From JAVXCQ01 sp036659415 (GTDB taxonomy: Bacteria; Bacillota; Negativicutes; Acidaminococcales; Acidaminococcaceae), in NCBI GenBank assembly GCA_036659415.1, contig JAVXCQ010000005.1:19670-83669 (forward strand): a stretch of DNA of 64,000 nucleotides, read 5' to 3'. Made by a program: the position numbers and the translations under genes. The notes beneath the pieces were generated by a model. It saw nothing but the letters and a program-made list of their open reading frames with translations, searched no databases and was not told the DNA's origin. Positions 33,403 to 42,168 of this stretch are shown here, piece after piece (within the stretch, counting starts at the first letter, position 1; the number at the start of each line of letters is the position of its first letter).

Positions 33403-34029
33403 TTATTTAGAGTACAACTCAACAATCAGATGTTCCGCAATAGGTACATCAATTTCCTCACGAGTCGGGAATCTGTCAATTTTACCGCCAAGATTTTGAG
33501 CATCAAGAACCATCCACGCAGGGGTAGTTTTAGTTGCTAAAGTTTCAGCCATTCCTTTGAAATATTCTTTGGAACGACTGCTTTCCAATACGGAAATAAC
33601 ATCGCCAACTTTAACTAGTGCAGAAGGAATGTCAAGACGCTTGCCGTTTACGGCAATATGGCCATGAGTAACAAGTTGACGAGCTTGGCTACGGCTTTCA
33701 GCTAGGCCAAGACGGTACACAACATTGTCCATTCTTCTTTCCAACATAACCAATAAGTTTTCACCGGTAATGCCTTTTTGCTTTTCAGCACGTACAAATA
33801 GATTGTGGAATTGACATTCCAACATACCATAAATACGACGAGCTTTTTGTTTTTCACGTAACTGAATACCATATTCAGAAACTTTTTTGCGAGCTTGTCC
33901 ATGTTGGCCCGGTGCGTAAGCACGAACCGCAAAAGCACATTTATCGCTATAACATCTGTCACCTTTAAGGAATAATTTTACTCCTTCGCGGCGACATTGA
34001 CGGCACACAGCCTCAGTATATCTTGCCAT
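33403..34029 (-). CDS. rpsD: 30S ribosomal protein S4 (uS4), zinc form
   Basis: S4 nucleates 30S assembly and lines the mRNA entry. The 208-residue protein has a zinc-binding set C9, C12, C26, C31 at the N-terminus and the S4 RNA-binding domain around LAESRSQARQLVTHGHIAVNG. It stands between rpsK and rpoA, as in other Firmicutes alpha operons where it is present. Confidence 0.97.
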   Translation of the reverse strand: MARYTEAVCRQCRREGVKLFLKGDRCYSDKCAFAVRAYAPGQHGQARKKVSEYGIQLREKQKARRIYGMLECQFHNLFVRAEKQKGITGENLLVMLERRMDNVVYRLGLAESRSQARQLVTHGHIAVNGKRLDIPSALVKVGDVISVLESSRSKEYFKGMAETLATKTTPAWMVLDAQNLGGKIDRFPTREEIDVPIAEHLIVELYSK

Positions 34030-34052
34030 TTAATGGGTACACCTCCCTGTAA

Positions 34053-34448
34053 TTATACTCTTCTACGTTTTGGTGGACGGCAACCGTTATGTGGAATTGG
34101 AGTAACGTCTTTAATAGAGTTAACTTCTAATCCAGCAGCTTGCAAAGATCTAATTGCAGCTTCACGACCGGCACCAGGTCCTTTTACGAAAACTTCTACT
34201 TGTTTCAAGCCATGTTCCATTGCAGCTTTGGTAGCTTGTTCAGCAGCCATTTGAGCAGCAAATGGAGTGCTTTTACGGGAACCGCGGAAGCCTAAGCCAC
34301 CAGCAGATGCCCAACTCAATACATTACCGTTAGTATCAGCGATAGTAACAATAGTGTTATTGAAGGTAGAGCGGATATGAGCCACTCCTGATTCTATATT
34401 TTTGCGTTCTTTCCGTTTAGTACGGACGACTTTTTTTGCAGCAACCAC
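34053..34448 (-). CDS. rpsK: 30S ribosomal protein S11 (uS11)
   Basis: The 131-residue platform protein has the motifs HIRSTFNNTIVTIAD and the basic C-terminal end PIPHNGCRPPKRRRV. It contacts the mRNA near the E site. Gap to rpsM is 22 bp. Confidence 0.97.
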   Translation of the reverse strand: MVAAKKVVRTKRKERKNIESGVAHIRSTFNNTIVTIADTNGNVLSWASAGGLGFRGSRKSTPFAAQMAAEQATKAAMEHGLKQVEVFVKGPGAGREAAIRSLQAAGLEVNSIKDVTPIPHNGCRPPKRRRV

Positions 34449-34470
34449 TCGTCTGATCCCTCCTCACAGA

Positions 34471-34839
34471 TTATTTCTTTTTACTAGTAACACTGCGCTT
34501 CGGACCTTTGCGGGTACGAGCATTGTTTTTGGTATTTTGACCGCGTACAGGTAAACCCATACGATGTCTTCTACCACGATAGCAACCAATTTCAACTAAT
34601 CTTTTTATGTTGAGGGATTCCTCACGACGAAGGTCTCCTTCTAGTTTGTAGTCACCATCAAGTGTTTCACGAAGCTTGGAAATTTCATCCTCTGTTAAGT
34701 CGCGAACACGGGTATCTGGATTAATTCCTGTTTTCACAAGAACTTCTCGAGATAAGGTAAGACCAATGCCATAGATATAAGGCAGAGCATATTCAATACG
34801 CTTGTCTCTTGGCAAATCGACACCAGCAATACGTGCCAT
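34471..34839 (-). CDS. rpsM: 30S ribosomal protein S13 (uS13)
   Basis: The 122-residue head protein starts MARIAGVDLPRDKRIEYALP and ends in a basic tail (KNNARTRKGPKRSVTSKKK) that reaches P-site tRNA. It follows rpmJ by 17 bp. Confidence 0.97.
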   Translation of the reverse strand: MARIAGVDLPRDKRIEYALPYIYGIGLTLSREVLVKTGINPDTRVRDLTEDEISKLRETLDGDYKLEGDLRREESLNIKRLVEIGCYRGRRHRMGLPVRGQNTKNNARTRKGPKRSVTSKKK

Positions 34840-34856
34840 TCAGATACACCTCCTTC

Positions 34857-34970
34857 TTATCCTTGTTTTTGTTTATGTTTAGGATTTTCGCAAATTACCA
34901 TAACGCGACCTTTGCGTTTAATAACTTTACATTTTTCACATATTGGTTTTACAGACGGTCTAACTTTCAT
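34857..34970 (-). CDS. rpmJ: 50S ribosomal protein L36 (bL36), zinc form
   Basis: A 37-codon gene: MKVRPSVKPICEKCKVIK at the start, ending PKHKQKQG. The zinc set C11, C14, C27, H32 is intact. It lies between infA and rpsM, its normal place, with AGGAGG upstream of the ATG at 34970. Confidence 0.97.
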   Translation of the reverse strand: MKVRPSVKPICEKCKVIKRKGRVMVICENPKHKQKQG

Positions 34971-34999
34971 ATAAATAAACCTCCTCTTGCCTGTCTTGG

Positions 35000-35218
35000 T
35001 TATTTGAAACGATATGTAATTCGTCCACGATTTAGATCATATGGAGTAAGTTCCACTGTCACCCTGTCACCAGGCAAAATTTTAATGAAGTTCATGCGTA
35101 TTTTACCAGATATGTGTGCGAGAATAACATGATCGTTCTCCAATTTTACTTGAAACATGGCATTGGGCAGAGATTCTAAAATTGTGCCTTCAACCTCAAT
35201 TACGTCCTGTTTTGACAC
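35000..35218 (-). CDS. infA: translation initiation factor IF-1
   Basis: IF-1 is a 72-residue OB-fold protein that occupies the ribosomal A site during initiation. The sequence SKQDVIEVEGTILESLPNAM is characteristic. The start is a GTG at 35218 with GAGGAGG 9 nt upstream. An upstream in-frame start at 35239 would add seven residues not found in the family. In most relatives map lies directly upstream; here that place holds a decayed remnant. Confidence 0.96.
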   Translation of the reverse strand: MSKQDVIEVEGTILESLPNAMFQVKLENDHVILAHISGKIRMNFIKILPGDRVTVELTPYDLNRGRITYRFK

Positions 35219-35279
35219 AGATAATAACCTCCTCGTCATTAGGCTTTTGAGCCTGAAATTAATAAAGTGTAACTTCCCG

Positions 35280-35633
35280 CTAAGCAGATTTTGTCAGTAT
35301 TTCCGGTTCTTTAGACTGAGTACTTCCCATGCTAGTTCCGGCAACGCCAAATATAGCATGCAACACTAACGCTATCAGCTTCCGCAAGTTGCGGGAACCG
35401 GGAATTACTTGTACAACTTCACAGTTCACTGCAACACATCGCTAAGCCTAAATACTAAGCTATTGCTTAAAGGGCTTACACCGGTCTTCGCAACAGTCTT
35501 GGATAATTACGGCTAGCGCTTATGCAGCAATTACAGATTCTACGACCTTGCTGACTACAGCCAACGCCAAAGTTACGATCTTGCCAGCTCCACGCCTGCA
35601 GCATATTTTTCGCTCAGATTTCCAAAGACTCAT
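35280..35633 (-). pseudogene. map: decayed methionine aminopeptidase gene (map relic)
   Basis: The 354-bp stretch translates in one frame from an ATG overlapping the adk stop (TAATG). It gives MSLWKSERKICCRRGAGKIV, matching the MetAP start (KSEREI...REAGKIV). Stops follow at codons 38, 58, 62 and 64. Codons 66-87 read CVAVNCEVVQVIPGSRNLRK, matching the conserved SVNEEVVHGIPGSRVLK. The end, codons 108-117, reads KEPEILTKSA, like the MetAP C-terminus. Over 120 codons are missing between about codons 88 and 105, including the catalytic metal ligands. The location adk-map-infA is the standard one for map. It cannot encode an active enzyme, so a functional MetAP must lie elsewhere. Confidence 0.85.
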
Positions 35634-36283
35634 TATTTCGTGCCTTCAAGGCTTACCTTCACATCTGCATATACTTTGTCAATGTCTTGAAGACCATTGA
35701 TTTCTTTATAAACACCATGTTTTTTGTAATACTCAATCAAAGGCGCTGTTTGACTATGATAAACGTTTAAACGATTTTTCACAGTAGCTTCTTTGTCATC
35801 ATCGCGTTGATATAACGCACCACCGCATTTATCACACATACCTTCAACCTTGCTAGGATTATATTCAACATGGTAAGTAGCACCACAAGCTTTGCAAATG
35901 CGTCGGCCTGTTACCCGCCCTACCAGTTCAGCATCAGGAACCACAATATTGACTACTCCGGTCATTTTGATTTGAAGACCAGCGAGGATTTCGTCCAGAG
36001 CAACTGCTTGCTCTTCTGTTCTTGGAAAACCATCCAAGATGAAACCCTTGGAACACTCAGGTTTAGCCAGTCCTTCGCGTACAATACCAATTGTAACTGC
36101 ATCGGGAACAAGTCCACCGGCATCCATATATTTTTTAGCTTCTTTACCAAGTTCTGTACCCTGCTTAACAGCAGCGCGGAACATATCTCCAGTGGAAATA
36201 TGCGGAATTTGGTAGGCCTCAGTTAATCTTTCTGCTTGAGTGCCTTTACCTGCACCTGGAGGCCCCATTAAAAGAATGTACAT
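35633..36283 (-). CDS. adk: adenylate kinase, zinc-lid form
   Basis: Adk interconverts ATP, AMP and ADP. From the ATG at 36283 the protein is 216 residues, with the P-loop GPPGAGKGTQ at 7-16, the AMP-site GFPRT, and a lid with four cysteines (CKACG and CDKCG) for a structural zinc. GGAGG abuts an earlier ATG at 36292 and is 9 nt from 36283, so the latter is preferred. It lies between secY and the map relic. Confidence 0.96.
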   Translation of the reverse strand: MYILLMGPPGAGKGTQAERLTEAYQIPHISTGDMFRAAVKQGTELGKEAKKYMDAGGLVPDAVTIGIVREGLAKPECSKGFILDGFPRTEEQAVALDEILAGLQIKMTGVVNIVVPDAELVGRVTGRRICKACGATYHVEYNPSKVEGMCDKCGGALYQRDDDKEATVKNRLNVYHSQTAPLIEYYKKHGVYKEINGLQDIDKVYADVKVSLEGTK

Positions 36284-36296
36284 AGTCGTCATCCTC

Positions 36297-37553
36297 CTAT
36301 TTCATAAAGCCTTGATAGTGACGCATCAAAATCAGCGACTCTATCTGCTTCATAGTATCTAATGCAACACCGACTACGATTAATAATGCTGTACCGCCGA
36401 AATAGACACCGTCAATGCCGGTAATCCAAACAACTAAGTTAGGCATAATCGCAATTAATGCTAAGAACACAGCTCCTGCCATGGTTATTCTAGTCATAAT
36501 TTTGTCTAGATAATCAGTAGTAGGTTTGCCTGGTCTAAGTCCTGGAATAAAACCACCATAACGTTTAATGTTGTCTGACATATCTCCAATATTGACGCTA
36601 ACCGCCGTATAGAAATAAGTAAAGAATACAATCATTAATACATACAACGTCGTTTGTAGAGGCGTACCCCAAGCAAACCAGTTGGCAATGGTTTTAACCA
36701 CAGGAATATCAATAAACTGCGCAATTGTAACTGGGAACATTAACACCGATGAAGCAAAGATGATTGGAATAACACCAGCTTGATTAACCTTTAACGGAAT
36801 GTAGCTCGTATGTCCGCCGTACATTTTACGACCAACAACTCTTTTAGCATATTGAACAGGTACTTTACGGTGCGCTTGCGTAATAGCAACAACAAATACT
36901 ACCATCGCAATTGCAATAACCGCAAACAAGATAACGTTCAAGAAGCTAATAGTACCGGCCTGTAAGTAGTTGTAAATTACACCAACACCATCAGGCAAGC
37001 GAGATACGATACCGGCAAAGATAATCAGCGAAATGCCATTACCAATGCCTTTAGCAGTAATTTGTTCACCAATCCACATTAGAAAAACAGTACCTGCTGT
37101 TAAGGTGATTGCAATCATCGCAATGGACATCATGCCCGGATTGTTGATTGCTGCACGTAATCCATAAGCCATACCAATGGCCTGAATTAACCCCAAAACA
37201 ACTGCTCCATAACGAGTCAGATTTGATAATTTTTTGCGTCCTTCTTCGCCATCCTTGGACCAACGTTCCAAAGTCGGAACAACTACTTGCAGTAATTGTA
37301 GAATAATGGAAGCATTAATATACGGAGTAATACTCATAGCAAAGATTGAAAACTTGCTCAAGGCGCCACCAGAGAACATATCCAGAAGACCGAATAAGTT
37401 ACCACTGGTAAACAGCTGTTCAATCATAGCTGCATTGACACCAGGAACAGGGATATGTGTTCCAGCCCTAAAAACGATGAACATGGCTAGCGTAAAAACT
37501 ACCTTTTGCCTGAGTTCCGTAATTCTGAAAATGTTAGAGAGGGCTGATAACAC
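36297..37553 (-). CDS. secY: preprotein translocase subunit SecY
   Basis: SecY forms the protein-conducting channel. The 418-residue protein has ten hydrophobic segments and the conserved signature GTHIPVPGVN near the start, and the cytoplasmic loop with GFIPGLRPGKPT. Translation starts at a GTG directly after the rplO stop with GAGGTG upstream, so the two genes are tightly coupled. Confidence 0.96.
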   Translation of the reverse strand: MLSALSNIFRITELRQKVVFTLAMFIVFRAGTHIPVPGVNAAMIEQLFTSGNLFGLLDMFSGGALSKFSIFAMSITPYINASIILQLLQVVVPTLERWSKDGEEGRKKLSNLTRYGAVVLGLIQAIGMAYGLRAAINNPGMMSIAMIAITLTAGTVFLMWIGEQITAKGIGNGISLIIFAGIVSRLPDGVGVIYNYLQAGTISFLNVILFAVIAIAMVVFVVAITQAHRKVPVQYAKRVVGRKMYGGHTSYIPLKVNQAGVIPIIFASSVLMFPVTIAQFIDIPVVKTIANWFAWGTPLQTTLYVLMIVFFTYFYTAVSVNIGDMSDNIKRYGGFIPGLRPGKPTTDYLDKIMTRITMAGAVFLALIAIMPNLVVWITGIDGVYFGGTALLIVVGVALDTMKQIESLILMRHYQGFMK

Positions 37554-37994
37554 TTAAATCACCTCTACTTTTCCGCCGGCTGCAATAATTTTCGCCTCTG
37601 CTGTCTTACTAAAGCCCATAGCTTGCACGGTTAGAGCTTTAGTAAGTTCACCGTTGCCAAGAATGCGAACACCGTCGCGAATATTCTTAACTAAACCAGC
37701 TTCAATAAGCATTACAGGATCAATTACTGTTCCGTCTTCAAAGCAATTTAAATTTCCAACATTAACTTCAACATAGTTTATGCCGAATTTATTGTAGAAT
37801 CCACGTTTTGGAAGACGTAGATATAATGGTTTTTGACCACCTTCAAAACCAGGACGCTTTACACCGCCGGAACGGGATTTTTGTCCTTTTTGGCCTTTGC
37901 CTGCTGTTTTTCCGAGACCGGAACCTAAACCGCGTCCAATACGGACGGAGGTTTTTTTGGAACCGGGAGCCGGAGACAATTCATGCAAATTCAT
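37554..37994 (-). CDS. rplO: 50S ribosomal protein L15 (uL15)
   Basis: The 146-residue late-assembly protein has the glycine- and lysine-rich N-terminus (RIGRGLGSGLGKTAGKGQKG). The ATG at 37994 has AAGGAGGTG 7 nt upstream; the GTG opening the frame at 38003 lies inside that site. It directly abuts secY. Confidence 0.96.
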   Translation of the reverse strand: MNLHELSPAPGSKKTSVRIGRGLGSGLGKTAGKGQKGQKSRSGGVKRPGFEGGQKPLYLRLPKRGFYNKFGINYVEVNVGNLNCFEDGTVIDPVMLIEAGLVKNIRDGVRILGNGELTKALTVQAMGFSKTAEAKIIAAGGKVEVI

Positions 37995-38012
37995 CTGCAG
38001 CACCTCCTTGTT

Positions 38013-38198
38013 TTAAGCTTCAACTTTTTCTACTTCCACTAAATGTTCCACTTTGTGAATCATTCCGCGAATAGTAGGTGTGTCATTTTTCACAACACTT
38101 GTACGAATTTTACCTAATCCCAAAGCCTTAACGGTAGCGCGTTGATCTTGCGGATAACCGATCAAGCTACGGGTTAGCGTGATTTTAATTTGTTCCAT
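38013..38198 (-). CDS. rpmD: 50S ribosomal protein L30 (uL30)
   Basis: A 61-residue protein with KITLTRSLIGYPQDQRATV and the HLVEVEKVE end. Two adjacent ATG codons (38201 and 38198) are possible; GGAGG is 4 and 7 nt away, favouring 38198. Confidence 0.95.
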   Translation of the reverse strand: MEQIKITLTRSLIGYPQDQRATVKALGLGKIRTSVVKNDTPTIRGMIHKVEHLVEVEKVEA

Positions 38199-38210
38199 CA
38201 TGCTGCCTCC

Positions 38211-38711
38211 TTAGCCCAATAATTCTTCCACAGTTTTACCACGCAATGCCGCAACAGATGCAGCGTTCTTCAAGGAAGTCAATCCTTGGAGAGTTGCTCT
38301 GACAACATTGTTAGGGTTTGAAGATCCTTGAGATTTAGTCAAGATATCACGTACGCCAGCTAGTTCCAACACCGCACGTACAGGGCCACCAGCAATAACG
38401 CCAGTACCTTCTGCAGCTGGTTTTAGGAAAACACGACCAGCACCAAATACACCGATAATTTCATGAGGAATGGTAGTTCCAACCAAAGGTACGCTGATGA
38501 GGTTTTTCTTAGCATCTTCAACGCCTTTGCGGATAGCTTCCGGAACTTCGGCTGCTTTACCGAGACCCATACCTACATGACCATTTTCATCACCAACCAC
38601 TACAAGTGCAGAGAAGGAGAAACGACGTCCGCCTTTTACGACTTTAGCAACGCGGTTGATAAACACGACTTTCTCTTTAAAGCCATCATCTTGTTTTTCG
38701 AAATTCGCCAC
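38211..38711 (-). CDS. rpsE: 30S ribosomal protein S5 (uS5)
   Basis: S5 affects decoding accuracy and mRNA unwinding. The 166-residue protein has the double-stranded RNA-binding region EKVVFINRVAKVVKGGRRFS and the GVFGAGRVFLKPAAEGTGVI segment. It starts with GTG, with AAGGAGGAA upstream. Confidence 0.97.
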   Translation of the reverse strand: MANFEKQDDGFKEKVVFINRVAKVVKGGRRFSFSALVVVGDENGHVGMGLGKAAEVPEAIRKGVEDAKKNLISVPLVGTTIPHEIIGVFGAGRVFLKPAAEGTGVIAGGPVRAVLELAGVRDILTKSQGSSNPNNVVRATLQGLTSLKNAASVAALRGKTVEELLG

Positions 38712-38728
38712 TTTTATTCCTCCTTCTT

Positions 38729-39091
38729 TTAGAATTGAAGGCCAGCTTCGCGAGCCGCTGCAGCAAGAGCTGCCACACGACCGTGATACAGATAGCCGCC
38801 ACGATCAAATACTACTACGCTAATACCTTTTTCTAAAGCTTTTTTTGCGATTGCTTCGCCCACAGCTTTAGCTGCTTCGATATTACCGCCATAGTTTTCT
38901 TTCATATTTTTCTCAACGCTACTAGCAGCTACCAAAGTTTCGCCAGTCACATCGTTAATAATTTGAGCATAAATATTGCTTAAACTACGATACACGTTCA
39001 AACGTGGTTTTTCTGCCGTACCAATGATGTTTTTGCGGGAACGGAGATGACGTTTTAGACGCTTCTCATTTTTATCTACTCTATTAAGCAA
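38729..39091 (-). CDS. rplR: 50S ribosomal protein L18 (uL18)
   Basis: L18 binds 5S rRNA. The frame opens at a GTG (39100) that lies next to GGAAGGGAG. The TTG at 39091, 8 nt from that site, gives MLNRVDKNEKRLKRH, aligned with family starts, and 120 residues. The conserved GTAEKPRLNVYRS and C-terminal FDRGGYLYHGRVAALA are present. Confidence 0.94.
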   Translation of the reverse strand: MLNRVDKNEKRLKRHLRSRKNIIGTAEKPRLNVYRSLSNIYAQIINDVTGETLVAASSVEKNMKENYGGNIEAAKAVGEAIAKKALEKGISVVVFDRGGYLYHGRVAALAAAAREAGLQF

Positions 39092-39116
39092 GAGTTTCAC
39101 TCCCTTCCATTAGGAA

Positions 39117-39659
39117 TTATTTCTTAGCGCCTGCTTTACCGGCTTTACGACGAACATGTTCGCCTTCATAACGAATACCTTTACCTTTATAAGGTTCTGG
39201 TGGACGAAGTGTACGGATTTCAGCAGCTACTGCGCCAACTGTTTCTTTGTTTGAGCCCATAATAATAATTCTATTAGGAGCTGGAACTTCAAATGTAATA
39301 CCTGTTGGCGGTTCTTTAACAACAGGATGGGAGAAACCCAAGGTGAAGTTAATATTGTTGCCTTGTTTTGCTGCACGGTAACCAACACCATTAATTTCCA
39401 AAGTTTTAGTATAACCAGTGGTTACGCCAACAACCATATTGTTAATGAGTGTACGAGAAAGACCATGCAAAGAACGATGCGTTTTGTCATCGCTTGGACG
39501 TTCAACAGTTAATATGTCACCGTTAAGTTCAAGTTTCATATCTTTGTTGATTGCGCGAGAAAGCTCGCCTTTTGGCCCTTTAACGGTTACCAAGTTGTTT
39601 TCTATAGTCACTGTAACATTAGCTGGTACAGTGATCGGTAATTTACCAATTCTTGACAC
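39117..39659 (-). CDS. rplF: 50S ribosomal protein L6 (uL6)
   Basis: The 180-residue protein near the GTPase-associated centre has SRIGKLPITVP at the start and the L6 signature PEPYKGKGIRYEGE near the end. It starts with GTG, AGGAGGTG upstream. Confidence 0.97.
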   Translation of the reverse strand: MSRIGKLPITVPANVTVTIENNLVTVKGPKGELSRAINKDMKLELNGDILTVERPSDDKTHRSLHGLSRTLINNMVVGVTTGYTKTLEINGVGYRAAKQGNNINFTLGFSHPVVKEPPTGITFEVPAPNRIIIMGSNKETVGAVAAEIRTLRPPEPYKGKGIRYEGEHVRRKAGKAGAKK

Positions 39660-39688
39660 TTATGAGCACCTCCTGTCTTTAGAAGTCT

Positions 39689-40087
39689 TTACCAAACGTA
39701 TGCGATTACCTCTCCACCAAGACCAGCCTTACGGGCTGCTTTGTCGGTCATCATACCTTGGGAAGTAGAAATAACAGCAATTCCTAAGCCACCGAGGACT
39801 CTAGGCAATTGATCTTTTTGAGAATAAACTCTCAAACCTGGTTTAGAAATACGTTTAATTCCAGAAATTACTTTTTCGCGATTCGCACCATATTTCAAGC
39901 TCACACGGATAATTCCTTGTTTGCTATCAGCCAGTACTTCGAAATCTTTAATAAATCCTTCGCCTTTCAAGATTTCTGCAATTGCAACTTTAATCTTGGA
40001 GCCTGGGATCTCAACTTTATCGTGATGAACCGAATTAGCATTACGAATTCTCGTAAGCATATCGGCAATCGGATCAGTCATAACCAT
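39689..40087 (-). CDS. rpsH: 30S ribosomal protein S8 (uS8)
   Basis: The 132-residue protein starts MVMTDPIADMLTRIRNA and ends with the STSQGMMTDKAARKAGLGGE segment. It binds the central domain of 16S rRNA. In other bacteria S8 represses the spc part of this operon by binding its mRNA; a site was not identified here. Confidence 0.97.
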   Translation of the reverse strand: MVMTDPIADMLTRIRNANSVHHDKVEIPGSKIKVAIAEILKGEGFIKDFEVLADSKQGIIRVSLKYGANREKVISGIKRISKPGLRVYSQKDQLPRVLGGLGIAVISTSQGMMTDKAARKAGLGGEVIAYVW

Positions 40088-40118
40088 ACTTAAATACCCT
40101 CCTTCCTATTTGCTGACA

Positions 40119-40304
40119 TTACCAGCTAGCTTTGGTTACTCCCGGAATAGCGCCTAAATAGCTGTATTCACGGAAGCAGATACGGCAGATGCCGAATTTG
40201 CGCATGTAACCATGTGGTCTGCCACAAATTTTGCAACGATTATATCCACGAACCTTAAATTTAGGTTCTGCTTTCCATTTTTCAATCAGGGCTGTTTTAG
40301 CCAA
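40119..40304 (-). CDS. rpsN: 30S ribosomal protein S14, zinc type (uS14)
   Basis: A 61-residue short S14 with two C-x-x-C pairs (C24/C27 and C40/C43), the zinc-binding form typical of Firmicutes spc operons. It sits between rplE and rpsH. Confidence 0.97.
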   Translation of the reverse strand: MAKTALIEKWKAEPKFKVRGYNRCKICGRPHGYMRKFGICRICFREYSYLGAIPGVTKASW

Positions 40305-40320
40305 GATATTCCCTCCTCAC

Positions 40321-40866
40321 TTATGCGCTAAACGGCATTCCGAGAAGCCTTAATAATTCTCTTGCTTCCTCGTCAGTCTTCGCGGTAGTAACAATGATGA
40401 TATCCATTCCATTTACTTTATCGACTTTGTCGTATTCGATTTCCGGAAAAATCAATTGTTCTTTCACACCCATTGCGTAGTTACCACGGCCATCAAAGGC
40501 AGTTGGGCTTACGCCACGGAAGTCACGTACACGCGGTAAAGCAATGTTCATGAGTTTGTCAAGGAAGTAATACATACGTTCGCCGCGAAGGGTTACTTTG
40601 GTTCCAATCGGCATGCCTTGACGCAATTTGAAAGCTGCAATAGATTTTTTTGCTTTTGTAATTACCGGTTTTTGACCAGCAATGATTGTCAAGTCAGCAA
40701 CTGCGGAATCGAGGACTTTACTGTTAGAAACAGCTTCGCCTACGCCCATGTTCATAATCACTTTTTCAACTTTAGGGATTTCATTAACATTTTTATAGTT
40801 GAATTTGTCCATCATGCCTTGAACGACTTCGGACAAATATTTCTCTTGCAATCTAGTTTTTGCCAT
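40321..40866 (-). CDS. rplE: 50S ribosomal protein L5 (uL5)
   Basis: The 181-residue protein binds 5S rRNA and touches P-site tRNA. VEKVIMNMGVGEAVSN and RDFRGVSPTAFDGRGNYAMG are conserved. It follows rplX by 23 bp. Confidence 0.97.
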   Translation of the reverse strand: MAKTRLQEKYLSEVVQGMMDKFNYKNVNEIPKVEKVIMNMGVGEAVSNSKVLDSAVADLTIIAGQKPVITKAKKSIAAFKLRQGMPIGTKVTLRGERMYYFLDKLMNIALPRVRDFRGVSPTAFDGRGNYAMGVKEQLIFPEIEYDKVDKVNGMDIIIVTTAKTDEEARELLRLLGMPFSA

Positions 40867-40889
40867 TCATAATCCTCCTTTCTCGGATT

Positions 40890-41219
40890 TTATTTATCGA
40901 TTACTTCGCCGCATTTTTTACAGGTTCTTGCGAAGCCACCTGCTACGACGGTTTTCTTAATACGAGTAGCTTTTTTACAAGCCGGACATATCAACATGAC
41001 TTTGGAAGAAGACATTGCTGCTTCCTTAACCACGATACCGCCCTGTGGATTGGACTGAGAAGGTTTTGTGTGACGTTTTACTTTGTTAATACCCTCGATA
41101 ACAACTTTTGCTTTCTTAGGCAAAGCTTCAACGATTTTACCTTGTTTGCCTTTATCCTTACCGGATAAAACCACAACTGTATCGCCTTTTTTTACATGCA
41201 TTTTTATTGCAGTAGCCAT
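40890..41219 (-). CDS. rplX: 50S ribosomal protein L24 (uL24)
   Basis: An assembly initiator with a KOW segment KKGDTVVVLSGKDKGKQG. The 109-residue chain carries two C-x-x-C pairs in its second half (CPAC and CKKC), a zinc-ribbon form common in Firmicutes. Confidence 0.97.
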   Translation of the reverse strand: MATAIKMHVKKGDTVVVLSGKDKGKQGKIVEALPKKAKVVIEGINKVKRHTKPSQSNPQGGIVVKEAAMSSSKVMLICPACKKATRIKKTVVAGGFARTCKKCGEVIDK

Positions 41220-41258
41220 GTTAGAAACACCTCCTTTTAGTGCGTAATTTTTTTGAGA

Positions 41259-41627
41259 TTATAGCACTTCCGGTGCCAACGAAACGATTTTCATATAATC
41301 TTTATCACGTAATTCGCGAGCAACAGGTCCAAAAATACGAGTGCCACGAGGACTTTTGTCGTCTTTAATCAAGACAGCTGCGTTTTCATCAAAACGAATA
41401 TATGATCCGTCAGAACGGCGAGCACCCTTACGAGTACGTACAACAACCGCTTTAACTACTTCACCTTTTTTTACAACGCCACCGGGTGATGCATCTTTAA
41501 CTGCACAGACAATGATATCACCAATGCTAGCATATTTACGGTAAGAACCACCTAATACACGGATACACATTATTTTCTTAGCGCCAGTATTGTCACCAAC
41601 ATTAAGAATAGATTGTTGTTGTATCAT
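41259..41627 (-). CDS. rplN: 50S ribosomal protein L14 (uL14)
   Basis: The 122-residue subunit-interface protein has MIQQQSILNVGDNTGAKKIM at the start and RGTRIFGPVARELRDKDYMK near the end. Confidence 0.97.
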   Translation of the reverse strand: MIQQQSILNVGDNTGAKKIMCIRVLGGSYRKYASIGDIIVCAVKDASPGGVVKKGEVVKAVVVRTRKGARRSDGSYIRFDENAAVLIKDDKSPRGTRIFGPVARELRDKDYMKIVSLAPEVL

Positions 41628-41668
41628 AGATTTACCTCCTTTGCCAAATGTTTAATCGGCAAATTATA

Positions 41669-41929
41669 TTATTTTGCACGCTCTAGAATTTCAATAACGC
41701 GCCAGCATTTATCCTTGGATAATGGGCGAGTTTGCATAATTTGCACAGTATCACCGATATGCGCTTCATTATTCTCATCATGAGCTTTAAGCTTAATTGT
41801 ATGTTTTACACCTTTTTGATAAAGGGGATGCTGCACAAAACGTTCAATTGCAACTACTACAGTTTTGCTCATTTTGTCGCTAACCACTTTGCCGGTACGT
41901 GTAGCACGTAAATTTCTTTGTTCGGTCAC
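41669..41929 (-). CDS. rpsQ: 30S ribosomal protein S17 (uS17)
   Basis: The 86-residue protein, an early-binding body protein, has RTGKVVSDKMSKTVVVAIER and the RPLSKDKCWRV signature. Confidence 0.97.
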   Translation of the reverse strand: MTEQRNLRATRTGKVVSDKMSKTVVVAIERFVQHPLYQKGVKHTIKLKAHDENNEAHIGDTVQIMQTRPLSKDKCWRVIEILERAK

Positions 41930-41973
41930 GAGATTATTCCTCCTTCATGTAGACTAAGAACACACCCATGTTG

Positions 41974-42168
41974 TTAAGCGTTTAATTCCCTTTGACGCTG
42001 AATGGTTTTAATGCGTGCAATGGATTTCTTAACTTCCCTGATTTTCATGGGGTTTTCCAATTGTCCAGTTGCCATTTGAAAACGCAGGTTGAAAAGTTCA
42101 TCCTTCAAACCGGCTATTTTAGTATCTAATTCAGTCGCAGACATTTCACGAATCTCTATTGTTTTCAT
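41974..42168 (-). CDS. rpmC: 50S ribosomal protein L29 (uL29)
   Basis: A 64-residue helical hairpin protein near the exit tunnel, with LFNLRFQMATGQLENP. Its ATG overlaps the last base of the rplP stop. Confidence 0.96.
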   Translation of the reverse strand: MKTIEIREMSATELDTKIAGLKDELFNLRFQMATGQLENPMKIREVKKSIARIKTIQRQRELNA

